DNA of 40,000 nucleotides, from the NCBI GenBank assembly GCA_963575745.1, contig CAUYUJ010014256.1, positions 247,501-287,500 on the forward strand, given 5' to 3'. Shown here one piece after another: positions 8,711-19,700 of the stretch. Numbering within the stretch: the first letter of the stretch is position 1; each line of letters begins with the position of its first letter. The stretch is from Prorocentrum cordatum (taxonomy: Eukaryota > Sar > Dinophyceae > Prorocentrales > Prorocentraceae). Both the position numbers and the translations under genes were made by a program. The notes under the pieces were generated by a model. It did no database searches and was not told where the DNA came from. It was given only the letters and a program-made list of their open reading frames with translations.

Positions 8711-8758
<48 letters not shown>

Positions 8759-9035
8759 CACACGCACACACACACACACACCACACACACACACACACAC
8801 CACACACACCACCACCACCACCGCCACCACCACCACCACCGCCATCACGCACGCACGCACCTGGCCCACCACCAAACCACCAAGACGCCACACCACGTCA
8901 CACCACAGCACACGCCACCACCACAACCACAACCACAACCACAACCACAACCACAACCACACACACCACGCAACACACGCACGCACGCACGCACGCGCAC
9001 CACCACCCACTACGCACGCGCGCGCGGAGCCACAG
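8587..9035. repeat. Compound ACGC / CA / CCA / CCACAA microsatellite
   Basis: Blocks of (ACGC)n, (CA)n, (CCA)n and (CCACAA)n, including about 13 consecutive CGCA units at 8711-8760. Alternating purine-pyrimidine stretches here have Z-DNA potential. Frames encode Thr-His-Ala or Val-Cys runs only. Confidence 0.9.
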
Positions 9036-9096
9036 GTCCGCTACGACACGCGTCCGCGGATAGAGAAAATCAGCGCCATGGTAAGGGATGGGAGGG

Positions 9097-9180
9097 AGGG
9101 TTAGGACGTCAGATATGACGCGAGCGCACATAGCTTGTCCCTCCCCCCTCCTCCTGCTCCTCCTTCTCCTCCCTCATCTT
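9097..9180. repeat. AC repeat copy 2
   Basis: TTAGGACGTCAGATATGACG...GCACATAGCTTGTCCCTCC followed by a CTCCT-rich tail, parallel to 8117-8240. Confidence 0.6.
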
Positions 9181-10585
9181 GCTCCCCCCACTCTCCCCTG
9201 TCAGGGTGCGATCTCTGAAAGGTGAGCTTCAGCATGGGCGGTGGTACATCCGTCGCCGAGAGCGTCATCGTGCTGCTGTGCCCGCTCCCCCTCCCCCCCG
9301 CCTGGATAGCGCTGACATAGAAAACATCCGTGGCCGGAAACCAGCTTGATCCAGCAACATTATGACGGATTCAGCTTAATCTCGCTTGGTTCGGCTTGGC
9401 CTCGGGCTCTATCCATCCTCATTCAGGTCAGTCCGGCTCAGCACCCCCCTGGTCGGGCTAACTCGCCCTGTGTCATTGTTGAAAACCTTGCCACGAATTC
9501 AGTCCTAACCATCCTGTTTCCCAATGTTGGGCGCCCCTCTGTGCGGTTTGCTGTTCGACCCAGCGCAAGCGTACAATTCGTGGGATGATGCTAGCATGGT
9601 CCTGTTTGGGGTCTCTGAGGCAAATGAGCGACGCACACGAATAATGGGGTCGTCTGCTCCGACATCGTCGCGTAAGCTGCCCGCGAAAGGTCGCGCGTGA
9701 GCGCCTTCGTCTCCAACGTGATTTGCGGCGCTGGCGGCCCGCGTAAGTCACCGCGTACGGTCGCTCCGTCATCTCGCGTAAGACCTTTTTTTGAGCGTCG
9801 CTCGATGGCTGCGGAGGTCGGGAAGCGCTGCTGCGATTCCGCCCATGCCACCTGCGGTAAATCGTGTACACATCGATCGCACCAGAGCCTGAATTCATAA
9901 CGATCGTCACATGCTCAAAGATCTCTTGCGTCCTCCCCGAGCGGCGCCCCGCGGGGACGGGAGGGGGGGGGGGACGCTGCAGGCCACACCACAGCCGTGG
10001 TTTTGGACGTGGGCGCCTCCCACAGCTGCTGCGCGGTGGTTGCGGAGGGCTGGGTGGCGCCAGAGCGCGTGCTGGACCCCCCCCCCTTGTGGCTGGCCGC
10101 TTCAACGGGAGCTGGGGCAAGAACTCACATCGTCGACGATACGATTTCCTAATGCCATTTCGGCGGACGGCATTTCCGCAAGATTCACACGACGCCCCTC
10201 GCGGGGGGAGCTTCCTTCCCAGGGGTCCTGGTGTTTTTTGTTGTTACAGCCGGCGATGTTTTGCGTTGCTTCGGGGCCGGGGATTTGAAAGGAGCAGCGG
10301 GAAAGTGGGGTCTGGTGTTCCGTTCCCGTCGTGATTTCACACGATGTTGCCGTTTCCCCAATGGCGTTTCGCAGAAGGGTTCCAGTAATGGTTCGATTAT
10401 GTGGCCGAGTTGGGGAATTGTAGAATGTCTTCGAATTGGTATTTTTGTTGAAGATGGCCGCACTTAGCGGCACGAACGCTTGCGGTCCCGATGGGGCGGG
10501 CGGTCTCACCCACGCGCCCGTGGTTTCACGGAGGTCGGCGACCCCGAGCCCTGATTGACATGCCCGTGGCCCAAATGGGGCTGCA
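9181..10585. other. Least repetitive stretch; no supported gene
   Basis: Mixed-composition DNA without tandem or dispersed repeats that I recognise. The longest frame is on the minus strand (9473-10120, 215 codons). It shows no domain I know, its ends are Pro/Arg-rich, and I cannot see convincing splice borders. 10447-10480 contains GGCCGCACTTAGCGGCACG, an inverted, diverged piece of the downstream 10586-10830 repeat. Confidence 0.5.
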
Positions 10586-10830
10586 CGGCCACTAAGTGCC
10601 TCTAAATTGTAGTTCTTGGAACCACAAACGGCCACTAAGTGCAACTAAATAGTAGATCTCGGGCTATTAAGTGCCGCTAAATGGCACTTCAATTCTCGGA
10701 GCCACTAACGGCAACTAAGTGCCACTGAATGGTAATTCTCGGAGCCGCTAGCGGCCACTAAGTGCCACTAAATGGTATTTCTCGGAGCCAGTAGCGGCCG
10801 CTAGGTGTGGCTGAATGTCAATTTTTCGGG
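10586..10830. repeat. ~49-bp tandem repeat Q
   Basis: About five units built on CGGCCACTAAGTGCCACTAA, then TGGTATTTCTCGGAGCCA. Units drift by point changes and small indels. Open frames are short and broken. Confidence 0.85.
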
Positions 10831-11234
10831 GACGCCTGGTCCAGCAGCCATTTGGCCTGAGACTTCTTCACCACTTATCACAGGAATAGTGTTATCGCTT
10901 CAATGCCAGCTGCACCACTGGTCTGGTTGGCCACGATTCGTTGGAACAAATCACTTTGGTGTTCATAACTGTGTCTCGACATGCTACTCCTCGACCCGCG
11001 TCTTCATCTTTGCTGTCATTCAATCCGGGCGTGTTTCCTTGATTTCGGCCTCTGGGGCCATCGTGTAGCCCCAAGGCCATCAGAAATGGATCGGGGCGCC
11101 GAACTGACCCCAAGGAAACGGTCGGGACTTTTTGGAGCGCGGATTGACAAAGCCAGTTCGATGAATGTACAGGAATGACGACGACGACGTCATCGCTTTG
11201 CTAAGAGGGGCGACGGAGGATTGATCCAAGTTGG

Positions 11235-11425
11235 GACTTCTGGGGGCACTCACAGGGCCCAGGGGCCGTCAACGAAGAACTTCGGGGTACCCAGCCCCGG
11301 GAAGTAAATCCAGACCTCCAGGTATCCACGTGAGAATTCTGGGGAGAGAGGAGAAGGAGGAAGAGGAGGAGGAAGAGGTGCAACGACGTTGGAAGTCTGG
11401 GTAGCGAGAGGAGGAGGAGGACAAG
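11235..11425. repeat. AB repeat copy 2 and GA-rich tract
   Basis: 11237-11285 (TTCTGGGGGCACTCACAGGG ... GGCCGTCAACGAAGAACTTC) matches 4541-4590. It is followed at 11341-11425 by a GGA/GAA-rich tract. Confidence 0.6.
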
Positions 11426-11670
11426 GTATATAGGTGCATATGTATTTGTATCCATGTACTATATATATGATACTGTATCTATGTATATAGGTGCATTGGC
11501 TAGGCAGAAATCTGTGAGACCTGGTATACCATGTATGTCGTCTGGAATGTATGCCTTTGGATATGTAATGTACACATGCATATGCATATGCACATACACA
11601 CAAACCTACACATATGCATGTGTCTGTATGTGTACACATACATGTACATACACACATGCCTTTGCACATC
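11425..11670. repeat. Alternating TATG/CACA tract
   Basis: AT-richer than the rest of the window, with long alternating purine-pyrimidine runs (ATATATATGATA, CATGCATATGCATATGCACA, ATACACACA). Strong candidate for Z-DNA or cruciform structure. Non-coding. Confidence 0.8.
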
Positions 11671-11784
11671 AACTTTATACGGGTATCGTCTATTCAAGAA
11701 CCCCCCACGCAGTTTGCGTAATATCCACGTTCACGTGCGGGTCCTCGAATGACCCGTCCGTTTCAAGCTCCATGAATCTTGAGG

Positions 11785-12345
11785 GGCCAGCCTCCGTCTC
11801 CAAGGCAACACCCTGCAGTCATCAGCTTCCATCTCCAAGACAAGACCCAGTATTCAACAGGCTCCCGCTTCAAGAGATAACCCGTAAGGAGTCGATTCAA
11901 ATCCCGATCCGCAAGTCCACCGCCCGCCCGCCCGCCCGCTCTCCGCCCGCCCGTCCGCCTTCCGTATAGCATGCGCAACCCTGTACTCAACAGCTTCTGT
12001 CTCCACACCTTGTAGTCGACAGCCTCCGTCTCCGTAACAACACCCAGTACCCAAAAGGCTCCCGCTGCAATAGCGAACCCTTCAGGAGCCTATTAACATC
12101 CCAACCCGCCCGCCCGCCGCCCGCCCGCCCGCCCGCCCGCCTTTCGTGTTGCATGTAGTACCGCATTGTACGCAACAGGCTCCGTATCCAAGACAACGCC
12201 TTGCACTCAACATCTCTTGTCTCCAAGACAACACCCAGTACTCAACAGGCTCCCGCTGCAAGAGAGAATCCTTAGGGAGTCGACTCAAATCCTGACCTGC
12301 CCGCCGCCCGCCCGCGAGCCGCCCGCCCGCCTTCCCGCCCCTCCG
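11785..12345. repeat. ~195-bp tandem repeat U with (CCCG)n
   Basis: Three units. Anchors CAAGAGATAACCCGTAAGGA, CAATAGCGAACCCTTCAGGA and CAAGAGAGAATCCTTAGGGA start near 11871, 12068 and 12258, spacing ~197 and ~190 bp. Each unit also carries CTCCGTCTCCAAGACAACAC and ends in a (CCGC)n tract followed by CCGCCTTCCGT. Non-coding. Confidence 0.85.
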
Positions 12346-12869
12346 TTAACACCTTCCTCTACGTCCACGTCACCCGCCCCACCCGTGTACAGTAAGACAA
12401 GATTCGCTTTGGGTCCGCGAATCGGGGGATCTTGAATGGACTATACCTTTATCGATGGACAGATTCATACCCACCGTTTCGGGCCCAACCCCGGGACCAC
12501 AAGGACCTTTCGTGGAGTGATCAACATCCGGCAGTGGTATCGTAATTTGTGCGGCTCGCAACTTGGTCGGGAACCACGGTCCCGCGGGAATTGGGGCGGG
12601 GCCAGAAATGCTTCGTCATTCGAGATTGACGCCATCGGCGCGTCGTGCGTGAAGAATGGAGGGCATGTGTGGTTGTGATGCTTCCTGGCCGCCCTGTCGC
12701 TACCTTAATCTTCTTTTCGCGCCCTTCTGTGTTAGGCTCTCGTTTTGAATCGAGCAATGTTGTCTCCAAACACCTCCCCTTCCTGGTCCCTCCTTCTCTT
12801 AGCCTCTTGCCTCTCTCGTCCTCCGTCGTCCTGACTTTTCGGGAAGCTGAGAACTTAGTAAGTGCCGCA

Positions 12870-13215
12870 TTTTCCGTGTGCTCCTGGGAGGCATGGACGA
12901 GTAGGAGGGTACGCACACCCAGCCGAGACTTCACGGCTCCCTGGGGGGCAGTTGGGCAGCGAGGCGCGCAATTGTCGCCGTTTTCGTAGGCTTCTGGGAG
13001 GTCCAGCGGAGTGGGGGAGTACGCAGACCCAGCCGAGACCCCACGGCTGCGCAAGTGTCGCCACTTTCGGGTTCCCGGGAGCCCGCGCGTAGTGGGGAGC
13101 ACGCAGACCCAGTCGAGACCCAGCGTCTCCCTGGGGGGCTGCGAAGTGTGCAATTGTTGCCATTGTCGTGTGTTCCTGGGAGGTCCAGCGGAGCAGCGGA
13201 GCAGCGGAGCAGATT
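12870..13215. repeat. ~100-bp tandem repeat T
   Basis: Three units and part of a fourth of TTCCTGGGAGGTCCAGCGGA ... TACGCAGACCCAGCCGAGAC ... CTCCCTGGGGGGC ... GCAATTGTCGCC. One unit is shortened (~80 bp). It ends in a short CAGCGGAG triplication at 13183-13210. The long minus-strand frame across it is simply the repeat. Confidence 0.85.
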
Positions 13216-13614
13216 GTCCACGCAACGTGGTCTTTTTGCATGGAGCTTGGAGCATGCATTTGAATAGTCAACTCGCGAGGAGAAGGGTTGGGATACGCGA
13301 GGTTGTCGTTGGTTCTGTACACCCGCTACTTGAATGCAGCGCGTTTCCACAGGGATTGGTAGTTGTTGTGACGATGGCACGGTTTCTGGCAAGGTTTCAA
13401 GGGAGCTGCCCGTGTTTTTTGTGTGGGCATGTAGTACTAGCGGTATTGCTCATATTATCCGTAAGGGTTTCGCCCCATGCCGCCGGCCCCCTGTCTCGGA
13501 TAATGGAAGATGCACAAGCTAAATCATTAGGTCTGGGCGCCGCCGTGAAGTAGTGTTAGGTCTTCTTGTTTCAAGCCAGTTCCTCCACGTCCCTCTCCTT
13601 CCACATGGGTGAGA
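13216..13614. other. Unassigned sequence
   Basis: No repeat or gene recognised. CCGTAAGGGTTTCGCCCCAT at 13460-13480 resembles 34630-34650 (CCGTAAGGGCTTCGCCCTCT), a short shared motif of unknown meaning. Confidence 0.4.
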
Positions 13615-13785
13615 GGAATAGGAAGGATGAGGCGGAAGAGAATGAGGAGAAAAAGGCGGAGGAGGATGCAGAAGAGGGTATGAGGGGAGATGCAAGGGAG
13701 GAGGAAGAGGAGGAGGAGGAGGAGCAGGAAGAGGAGAAGGAGGAGGAGGAGGAGGAGCAGGAGGAGGACACGGAAGTGAACGGGG
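13615..13785. repeat. GGA/GAA purine tract
   Basis: Purine tract of GGAGGA, GAAGAG and GCAGGA units. Frames encode Glu/Lys or Ser/Leu runs. Confidence 0.85.
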
Positions 13786-14819
13786 GACGGATCATCAGCA
13801 GCAGCAGCGGCATGAGGGGGGGGGATTGGCAATCAGCGGGGAAGGGTGGGGGGCGTGTACATACCCAGCCAGGATGGGAGCGCCCCCTCGCCAAGCGGCA
13901 TACTCCACAGCAGAGCGCGAGCTCAGGAGGGTGAGCTACACGCTCGGGGTTGCGCTTCACAATGCCATATGAAAGCGCCCACAGTACCTGGAAGGTACAT
14001 GTTTGCTGGCGTTGGGCGCGGGCTCATTCAATGGAATTCCGCCCTGCAGTTGCCCCGCCACCGCCATGATTGTTTTGCCGCATTGCGATCTGTTGCAGCA
14101 TTGCACCATCGGACCCCACTCACCATGCCCCTAGCAACTGGCCAAACTGCTTGTGTGTGTGCTCGTGCCGTTGTCCCGCGAAATATACCCCGGAGCTCGT
14201 CTCATGGTTCGAGCATTGCCTTGATGACGACTCGGGGCTGGGCCGTCTTGATGTCGCCGTTTTTTTCTCACGTCGTCGACGCCATGGCCCTGCGCGCCTC
14301 CTCCCCTGGCGTATCTGGCGGGATCTCTCCCTGGCGCTCGTGGCCGCTGCCGTCCCGCGCGTGAGCCACGACTGTGTGCGGCATGATCGGCCGCGTCGTT
14401 GGGGCTGGCGGCGCGGTACCAACGTCGCCGCGCGGCATGTGTTTTTGTTGCGCCAGTCGCTGGCGCGCCGCTTTGCTCATCGAGGACTGGATAACCCCTG
14501 ACCCTGATAATACGACGAAGGCGTGACCTCACTGGGGTCCCCGCTTTCGCATCAGGGCTGATACACATGGGCGGTTTGGTTCGAGACATCTGCAGGGAAA
14601 GACCCCTCCATCCCTGATGCTCCTGGCCCTCCTAGCTTAGGTCCCCTTCCGAAGGGTTAGGGGTCTATTTTTGGCTACTCATCTTGGGTGTTTCCTTCGT
14701 CTGCGCTCGCCCGCACAGCCTGCCTCAGGCGGAGAACGCATGCTGCCTCGAGCCCACGCCAGGCAGCGCGAGGTGCCCTGGCGCGATCTCGCTGCCCTCG
14801 TGGCCGAGTGCAGTACCAG
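13786..14819. other. Unassigned sequence
   Basis: Ordinary GC-rich DNA. Two overlapping frames on opposite strands (14070-14501 plus and 14131-14589 minus) are open by composition. Neither shows a recognisable domain. CGCTCGCCCGCACAG just before 14719 resembles a splice acceptor, but nothing downstream except acidic repeat is open. Confidence 0.4.
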
Positions 14820-15238
14820 CGCCGCCGAAGACGCCGCCGACGACGGCGCCGACGACACCGACGATGACGCCGACGACGACGAAGACGACGAAGACGACGA
14901 CGACGACGACGAAGACGACGATGCCGCCGACGGCGCCGACGCCGACGACGAGGCCGACGGCACCGCCGAACGGCGACGCCGACGGCGACGCGGGCGACTG
15001 GGCGCGAAGCGCCCCCTGTGCGGGGAGGACTGCGCGGTGGGCGGCGACCTCCTCGACGCGCGCCTGCTGGAGCGGCTGGAGGCCGTCGGCGCGGAGGTGG
15101 GAGGCGCGCCGCCGTCGTCGTCGACGCCGCCCTTGGCGTCCTCGTCTTGGTCCTCGATCGCCGCCGCCGCCGAGGTCGTCGTCTGGCGCCCGTCGCGCCC
15201 GTCGCCCGTCGTCGCCGACGCCTCTGCCGTCGCCGCCG

Positions 15239-15275
<37 letters not shown>

Positions 15276-15425
15276 CGAATCGTTGCGCCCGCCGTCTGTT
15301 GTCGTCGTCGCCGCCGCCGCCGCTGCATCGTCGTCGTTATCGTCGTCGTCGAATCGTCGCGCCCGTCGTCGTCATCGTTGTCCGTGGTCGTCGTCGCCGC
15401 CGCCGCCGCCGCTATCGAATCATCG
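14820..15425. repeat. Inverted (GAC)n ... (GTC)n block
   Basis: (GAC)n-rich at 14825-14990, a non-repeat GC-rich centre at 14990-15110 that includes the palindrome GGGCGCGAAGCGCCC, then (GTC)n-rich at 15110-15425. Because GTC is the reverse complement of GAC, the two arms form a large imperfect inverted repeat. The 313-codon plus-strand frame from 14671 to 15612 encodes Asp runs, then Arg, then Val/Ser runs, and I do not call it a gene. Confidence 0.8.
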
Positions 15426-15835
15426 TCGTACGAATTCGCGTCAGAGTGGCCCCCGAAATGCTAAGAATAGGCTCCTGAGGCTTCCCAAGAGCCACCAGAA
15501 GCCTCGCGGAGGCCACGCGGCTAGACCTTCCATGTCGTTCTTGGAGCAGCTTTTCCGGGGACATCGCTTCCGAGCTAGATGCCTCCCTCGGCGATGCCCA
15601 CTGGCGCCATAGGGGCCTCACGTGCACGCCCTCCTGCACAGAACTCCCTGAGAGGCTCCCGGGAGTGTCGATTCGGACCCAGGCCGGGATGCGGCACTGG
15701 GCGTCGGACGCCCTACTCGCCGTCAACATTCCTAATTCTCGCGGCTTTTGCTTGCTGCGATTCGCCGTCGCTGGCGGTTGGTGCCCTCGGGCTATTGCCC
15801 TCTGTAGGAAGAGGGGGAAAGAAATTCGAGGGACG
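15426..15835. other. Unassigned sequence
   Basis: Mixed GC-rich DNA after the GTC arm. No gene or defined repeat recognised. Confidence 0.4.
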
Positions 15836-15895
15836 GGGAGGAGGACGAGGAGGAGGAGGAGGAGGAGGAGGAACAGAAAAAGGAGGAGGAGTCGC
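15836..15895. repeat. GGA tract
   Basis: Short (GGA)n within a purine-rich 15800-16060 region. Confidence 0.85.
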
Positions 15896-16645
15896 ATTAG
15901 GAAGGAAGAGGCAGTCGTAAGGGGACAGGGATGCAGAGCATCATGTGCAAGACGAGAGGGGCAGGCAGGACGCAAAGCACGAATGCCGGGGGGAGTAATA
16001 CGAAGAGGAGCGAGAGGGGGAGGGAGGAGGGAGGAAGTGGCAGCGGGCGGGCAGCCGGGTGTCCCGAATCGCCTCCCCCGGCCGCGAGACGCGGTCAGGG
16101 GTGGGTGCTTAGTGGGCGCTCAAGAGGTTTCCAATTTGGTTCAAGAGGACTGCCAAAGCTTGTGGATCGCTGTCCAGGCGAGCGGCCTGCATGAGCAGAT
16201 GTCCGCAGCTGGCGCTGCGTTTCCCTGTGCGGCTGTGCGTCGGGCCAAAAGCTCCCCGGGGACTCGGCTTGCACCACGTGAATAAAACATTGCCGAGCCG
16301 AGCGGCTGCCAGGCGCGCCTGGCGCGAGGCAGATGGCCAAAGATTGCAGGTCGCGGTCCGTTCGAGCGACCTGCTTGTCCACAGCCCGAGATGCGCGACG
16401 TCGCCTTTGACAACGGCAGCCGTGGCCCCACTCGCCGCTCCCCTCTTTCTTCCACTCCCTCTCATCCTGCTCAGCCCCCTCCTGCTCGTTCGCTAGGAGA
16501 GTTCGGAGGTTCGCCCCGCCCGGCGGCCGTTCGCGCCCAGGCAGGCAATCCCATCACGACGAGTCTCACTTCAGGGGCCGACTGCCAGACTCTGAGAGTG
16601 CAGTCGGGCCTGCAATGATTGATTCATATGCGCGCTCGCTGCACT
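15896..16645. other. Unassigned sequence
   Basis: No repeat family or gene recognised. Two similar GGTCGCGG/AGCGACCTGC and GAGCGGCCTGCATGAGCAG stretches occur, but they are too short to define a unit. Confidence 0.4.
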
Positions 16646-16796
16646 AGGGGGCCACATGCGAACCCTACCCTTGCCCCCCACGATTTCTGGGGAGGAGGGC
16701 GGGGTTCACTTCGTTCGGGAGCCGAGCGAAGTGAACCCCACCCTCCCTTTCAGACATCTGGGAGGTAGGGGTAGGGTTCGCATGCGGCCCCCCAGA
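16646..16796. mobile_element. Long foldback hairpin H
   Basis: A ~150 bp near-palindrome. Outer arms CACATGCGAACCCTACCC (16653-16670) and GGGTAGGGTTCGCATGCG (16768-16785). Inner arms GGGGTTCACTTCGTTCGG (16701-16718) and CCGAGCGAAGTGAACCCC (16722-16739), with one mismatch and a loop of only a few bases. G/C runs cap both ends. It could be a foldback MITE, but I see no target duplication. Confidence 0.8.
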
Positions 16797-17204
16797 CAGA
16801 GGGACAGCGGGCAAGTGAGCTGCTTGACCAGAGCAATGACCAGGAGGGGGAAAAAACACAGCCACATTAATCGTCGATCCCCAAGAAAATATTGGAAAAC
16901 ATGAGAAGTGGGGGGGAAGACAAAAACCCATAACATATTGGGGAAATATGGGGAATCATGTTCTTTGTGTGTATTTATGTGTGTGTCCTTGGGCCCCTTG
17001 AAATGACCTGTCTCGCAGCGGCCGCTCCCAGCCCGCGTGGACGTGCTGCCAGCGCTTGGGCACCCGAGCCGCGACTGAGGGCCCCGTCGGGGCAGCAGGG
17101 GTTCGGCTACCGCCCGCGCCCTGCTCCTCGGCGGGAGGCTCGCGCGCCAACAGAGGACCCAGGACGGCCCGGGGAGGCCACCGAGACGGTCCAAGGATCG
17201 GCTA

Positions 17205-17357
17205 GGCGTAAGAGTGACCTTTCGCCGGAGTGATCTATGGTGCGGGCACAGATGGGTCCCCAAATGGCCGAAACCGAGGCAGTAGCAGCTGCTTGCGCGC
17301 CCAGGTTTGGTCGCCCCGCGACCCCCAAAAAGTCGCTCACCAAAGGTCACTCTTACC
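17205..17357. mobile_element. Element I, copy 1
   Basis: ~153 bp with inverted ends GCGTAAGAGTGACCTTTCGC and CAAAGGTCACTCTTACC. Copy 2 (26781-26906) starts TGCGTAAGAGTGACCCTTCG and ends GCGGTCACCTTTACC. The interiors also align (GGTGCGGGC near the left, TGCGCGC centrally). No coding capacity. Confidence 0.7.
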
Positions 17358-17880
17358 CAGGGTCACTCCTGCGTGTAGCCGAAAGGAGTCCCGAGAGAGT
17401 TCACAGGCAGTCAGAGTCTCCAGAACAAGGCAAGCGGTTGTGAGTTAGCTGCGATGTTGTTTTCTTGAGGGCAGTTGTGTCGGAGGGCCCACAGACGGCG
17501 CCGCCATGCCCGAAGAAAGCCCCGGACAGCTTCAGAACGCCCCAACATGAGCCCGAGACGGTTGGGGAACACTCAGACGTCCCAAAAGAGCACCCACAGA
17601 TCCGCAAGCCAGTCCATGTGTTGATTCCAATTCCATCCGCATAGGCCCTGATGTTACCAAGTATTGTTTCTGAAGCCGAGCGTAGCTGCTATAGGTCCGT
17701 TGGATTCTGTGGGATTTGGGGATGTTATAGGAATGTGGCGTTTGCTTGCCCCAAATAGCTTCACGAGAGCACCAAGACCGCCCATACGAGCCGAACACGA
17801 ACCCCCTCGGAGGCCCAGAAACGTTTTGAGGAGGCTCCCTAGCGTCTCAATGTCCACCCGCGGCCCTGGATGAGACGACG
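17358..17880. other. Unassigned sequence
   Basis: Mixed-composition DNA with no repeat or gene recognised. All frames are under about 90 codons. Confidence 0.4.
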
Positions 17881-18585
17881 AGCGCTGGTTGATGATCGTG
17901 GCGATGATGCCGATGATGATGATGGTGGTGGTGGTGATGATGTTGATGCTGTTGTTGCCGATGCTGATGCTGATGATGACGATGACGATGGCGGTAAGGA
18001 TGATGAAGATGGTAATGATGATAATGAAGATGATGATGATGCTGATGCTGATGCTGATGATGATGATGGTGATGATGATGATAATGATGATGATGATGTT
18101 GGTGATGATGATGATGATGATGTTGGTGGTGATGATGATGATGCTGGTGACGATGCTGATACTGATGTGATGACGACGATGAGGATGCTGATTATTTTGC
18201 TGATGGCGAGAATGACGATGATGATGATGTTGATGCTGATGCTGAGGATGATGAACCTGATGATCATGATTACGATGACGGTGACGATGACGACGATGAT
18301 GCCGATTATGATGATGACGGTCATGATGACGATGCCGATGATGATGATACTGATGATTGTGATGATGGTGATGATGGTCATCACCATCATCGTGTTGATT
18401 CGAGTAATGGTGGTGACGGTTATGGTTATGGTGATTGTGATGGTGGTGGTGATGGTGATGATGGTGACGGTGACGGTGATGGTGATGGTGATGATGATGT
18501 TGATGCTGTTGTTGCCAATGCTGATGCTGATGATGACGATGACGATGGCGGTAAGGATGATGAAGATGGTAATGATGATATTGAA

Positions 18586-18622
<37 letters not shown>

Positions 18623-19596
18623 GTGATGATGATAATGATGATGATGATGCTGATGCTGATGATGATGATTGTGATGGTGATGATGCTAATGATAATGATG
18701 ATGATGTTGGTGATGATGATGATGTTGGTGGTGATGATGATGATGCTGGTGACGATGCTGATACTGATGTGATGACGACGATGAGGATGCTGATTCTACT
18801 GCTGATGGCGACAATGACGATGGTGATGATGTTGATGCTGATGCTGAGGATGATGAACCTGATGATCATGATTACGATGACGGTGACGATGACGACGATG
18901 ATGCCGATTATGATGATGACGGTCATGATGACGATGCCGATGATGATGATACTGATGATTGTGATGATGATGATGATGGTCATCACCATCATCTTGTTGA
19001 TTCGAGTAATGGTGGTGACGGTTATGGTTATGGTGATTGTGATGGTGGTGGTGATGGTGATGATGGTGACGGTGACGGTGATGGTGATGGTGATGATGAT
19101 GTTGATGTTGAAGTTGATGTTGATTCGGATGTTGTTTCTGATGCTGATGCTGGTGCAGCTCTTGATGATGACGACAACGATAACTATGAGGATGACGGTG
19201 ATTGTGGCGGTGATGAGGATGAGGACGATGATGATGACGACGGTGGTGATCCTGAGGATGATGGTGATGGTGAGGATGATGAGGATGATGAACATGAACG
19301 TGCTCATGATGGTGATACAAACGACGATGATAATGATGCTGATGATGGTGATGATGATGAGAATGATGATGATAATGGTGATGCAGATGATTATGATGGT
19401 GTTGCTGATGATACTGTTGAAAGTTGCAATGGCGACTGTGCTGGTGATGATGATGGCGGTGATGATGATGGTGGTGATGATGGTGTTTGTGATGATGATG
19501 ACGATACTGATGACGATGCTGATGATGATGATGATGATGATGAGGATGATGATGATTATGATGATGATACTGGTGATGGTGATGATGATGATGATT

Positions 19597-19653
<57 letters not shown>

Positions 19654-19700
19654 TTCATGCTGATCATGAGTATCATGATGCCCATGATGGTCATGATGAT
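17881..19700. repeat. (GAT)n array with higher-order units
   Basis: About 1.8 kb of GAT with scattered GGT, GCT, GAC and GTT variants. Above the triplet level a long unit repeats: GATGTTGATGCTGTTGTTGC begins at 17939 and 18497, and ATGCTGGTGACGATGCTGAT at 18141 and 18743. Period ~558-602 bp, the difference mostly extra GAT triplets near 18586-18625. Rare changes such as TTGATTCGAGTAATGG are shared by both units, which shows segmental duplication inside the array. Frames switch between Asp, Met and His/Ile runs as indels shift phase, arguing against a single long protein. Confidence 0.92.

Noticed and set aside
9473-10120. 215-codon minus-strand frame in the least repetitive region
   Set aside because: No motif recognised, Pro/Arg-rich ends, no clear exon borders, and an overlapping minus-strand frame at 9591-9851 is equally open.
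11785-12345. CRISPR-like array (regular repeats at ~195 bp)
   Set aside because: Units are long, contiguous and diverged, with no short repeat/unique spacer pattern and no associated genes. The DNA is eukaryotic in character.
12521-13255. 244-codon minus-strand frame
   Set aside because: It is the translation of the ~100 bp tandem repeat T.
14671-15612. 313-codon plus-strand frame with an acidic domain
   Set aside because: Its residues change from Asp to Arg to Val to Ser exactly as the triplet type changes. Only ~50 residues at its start and ~40 in the centre are non-repeat, with no known domain.
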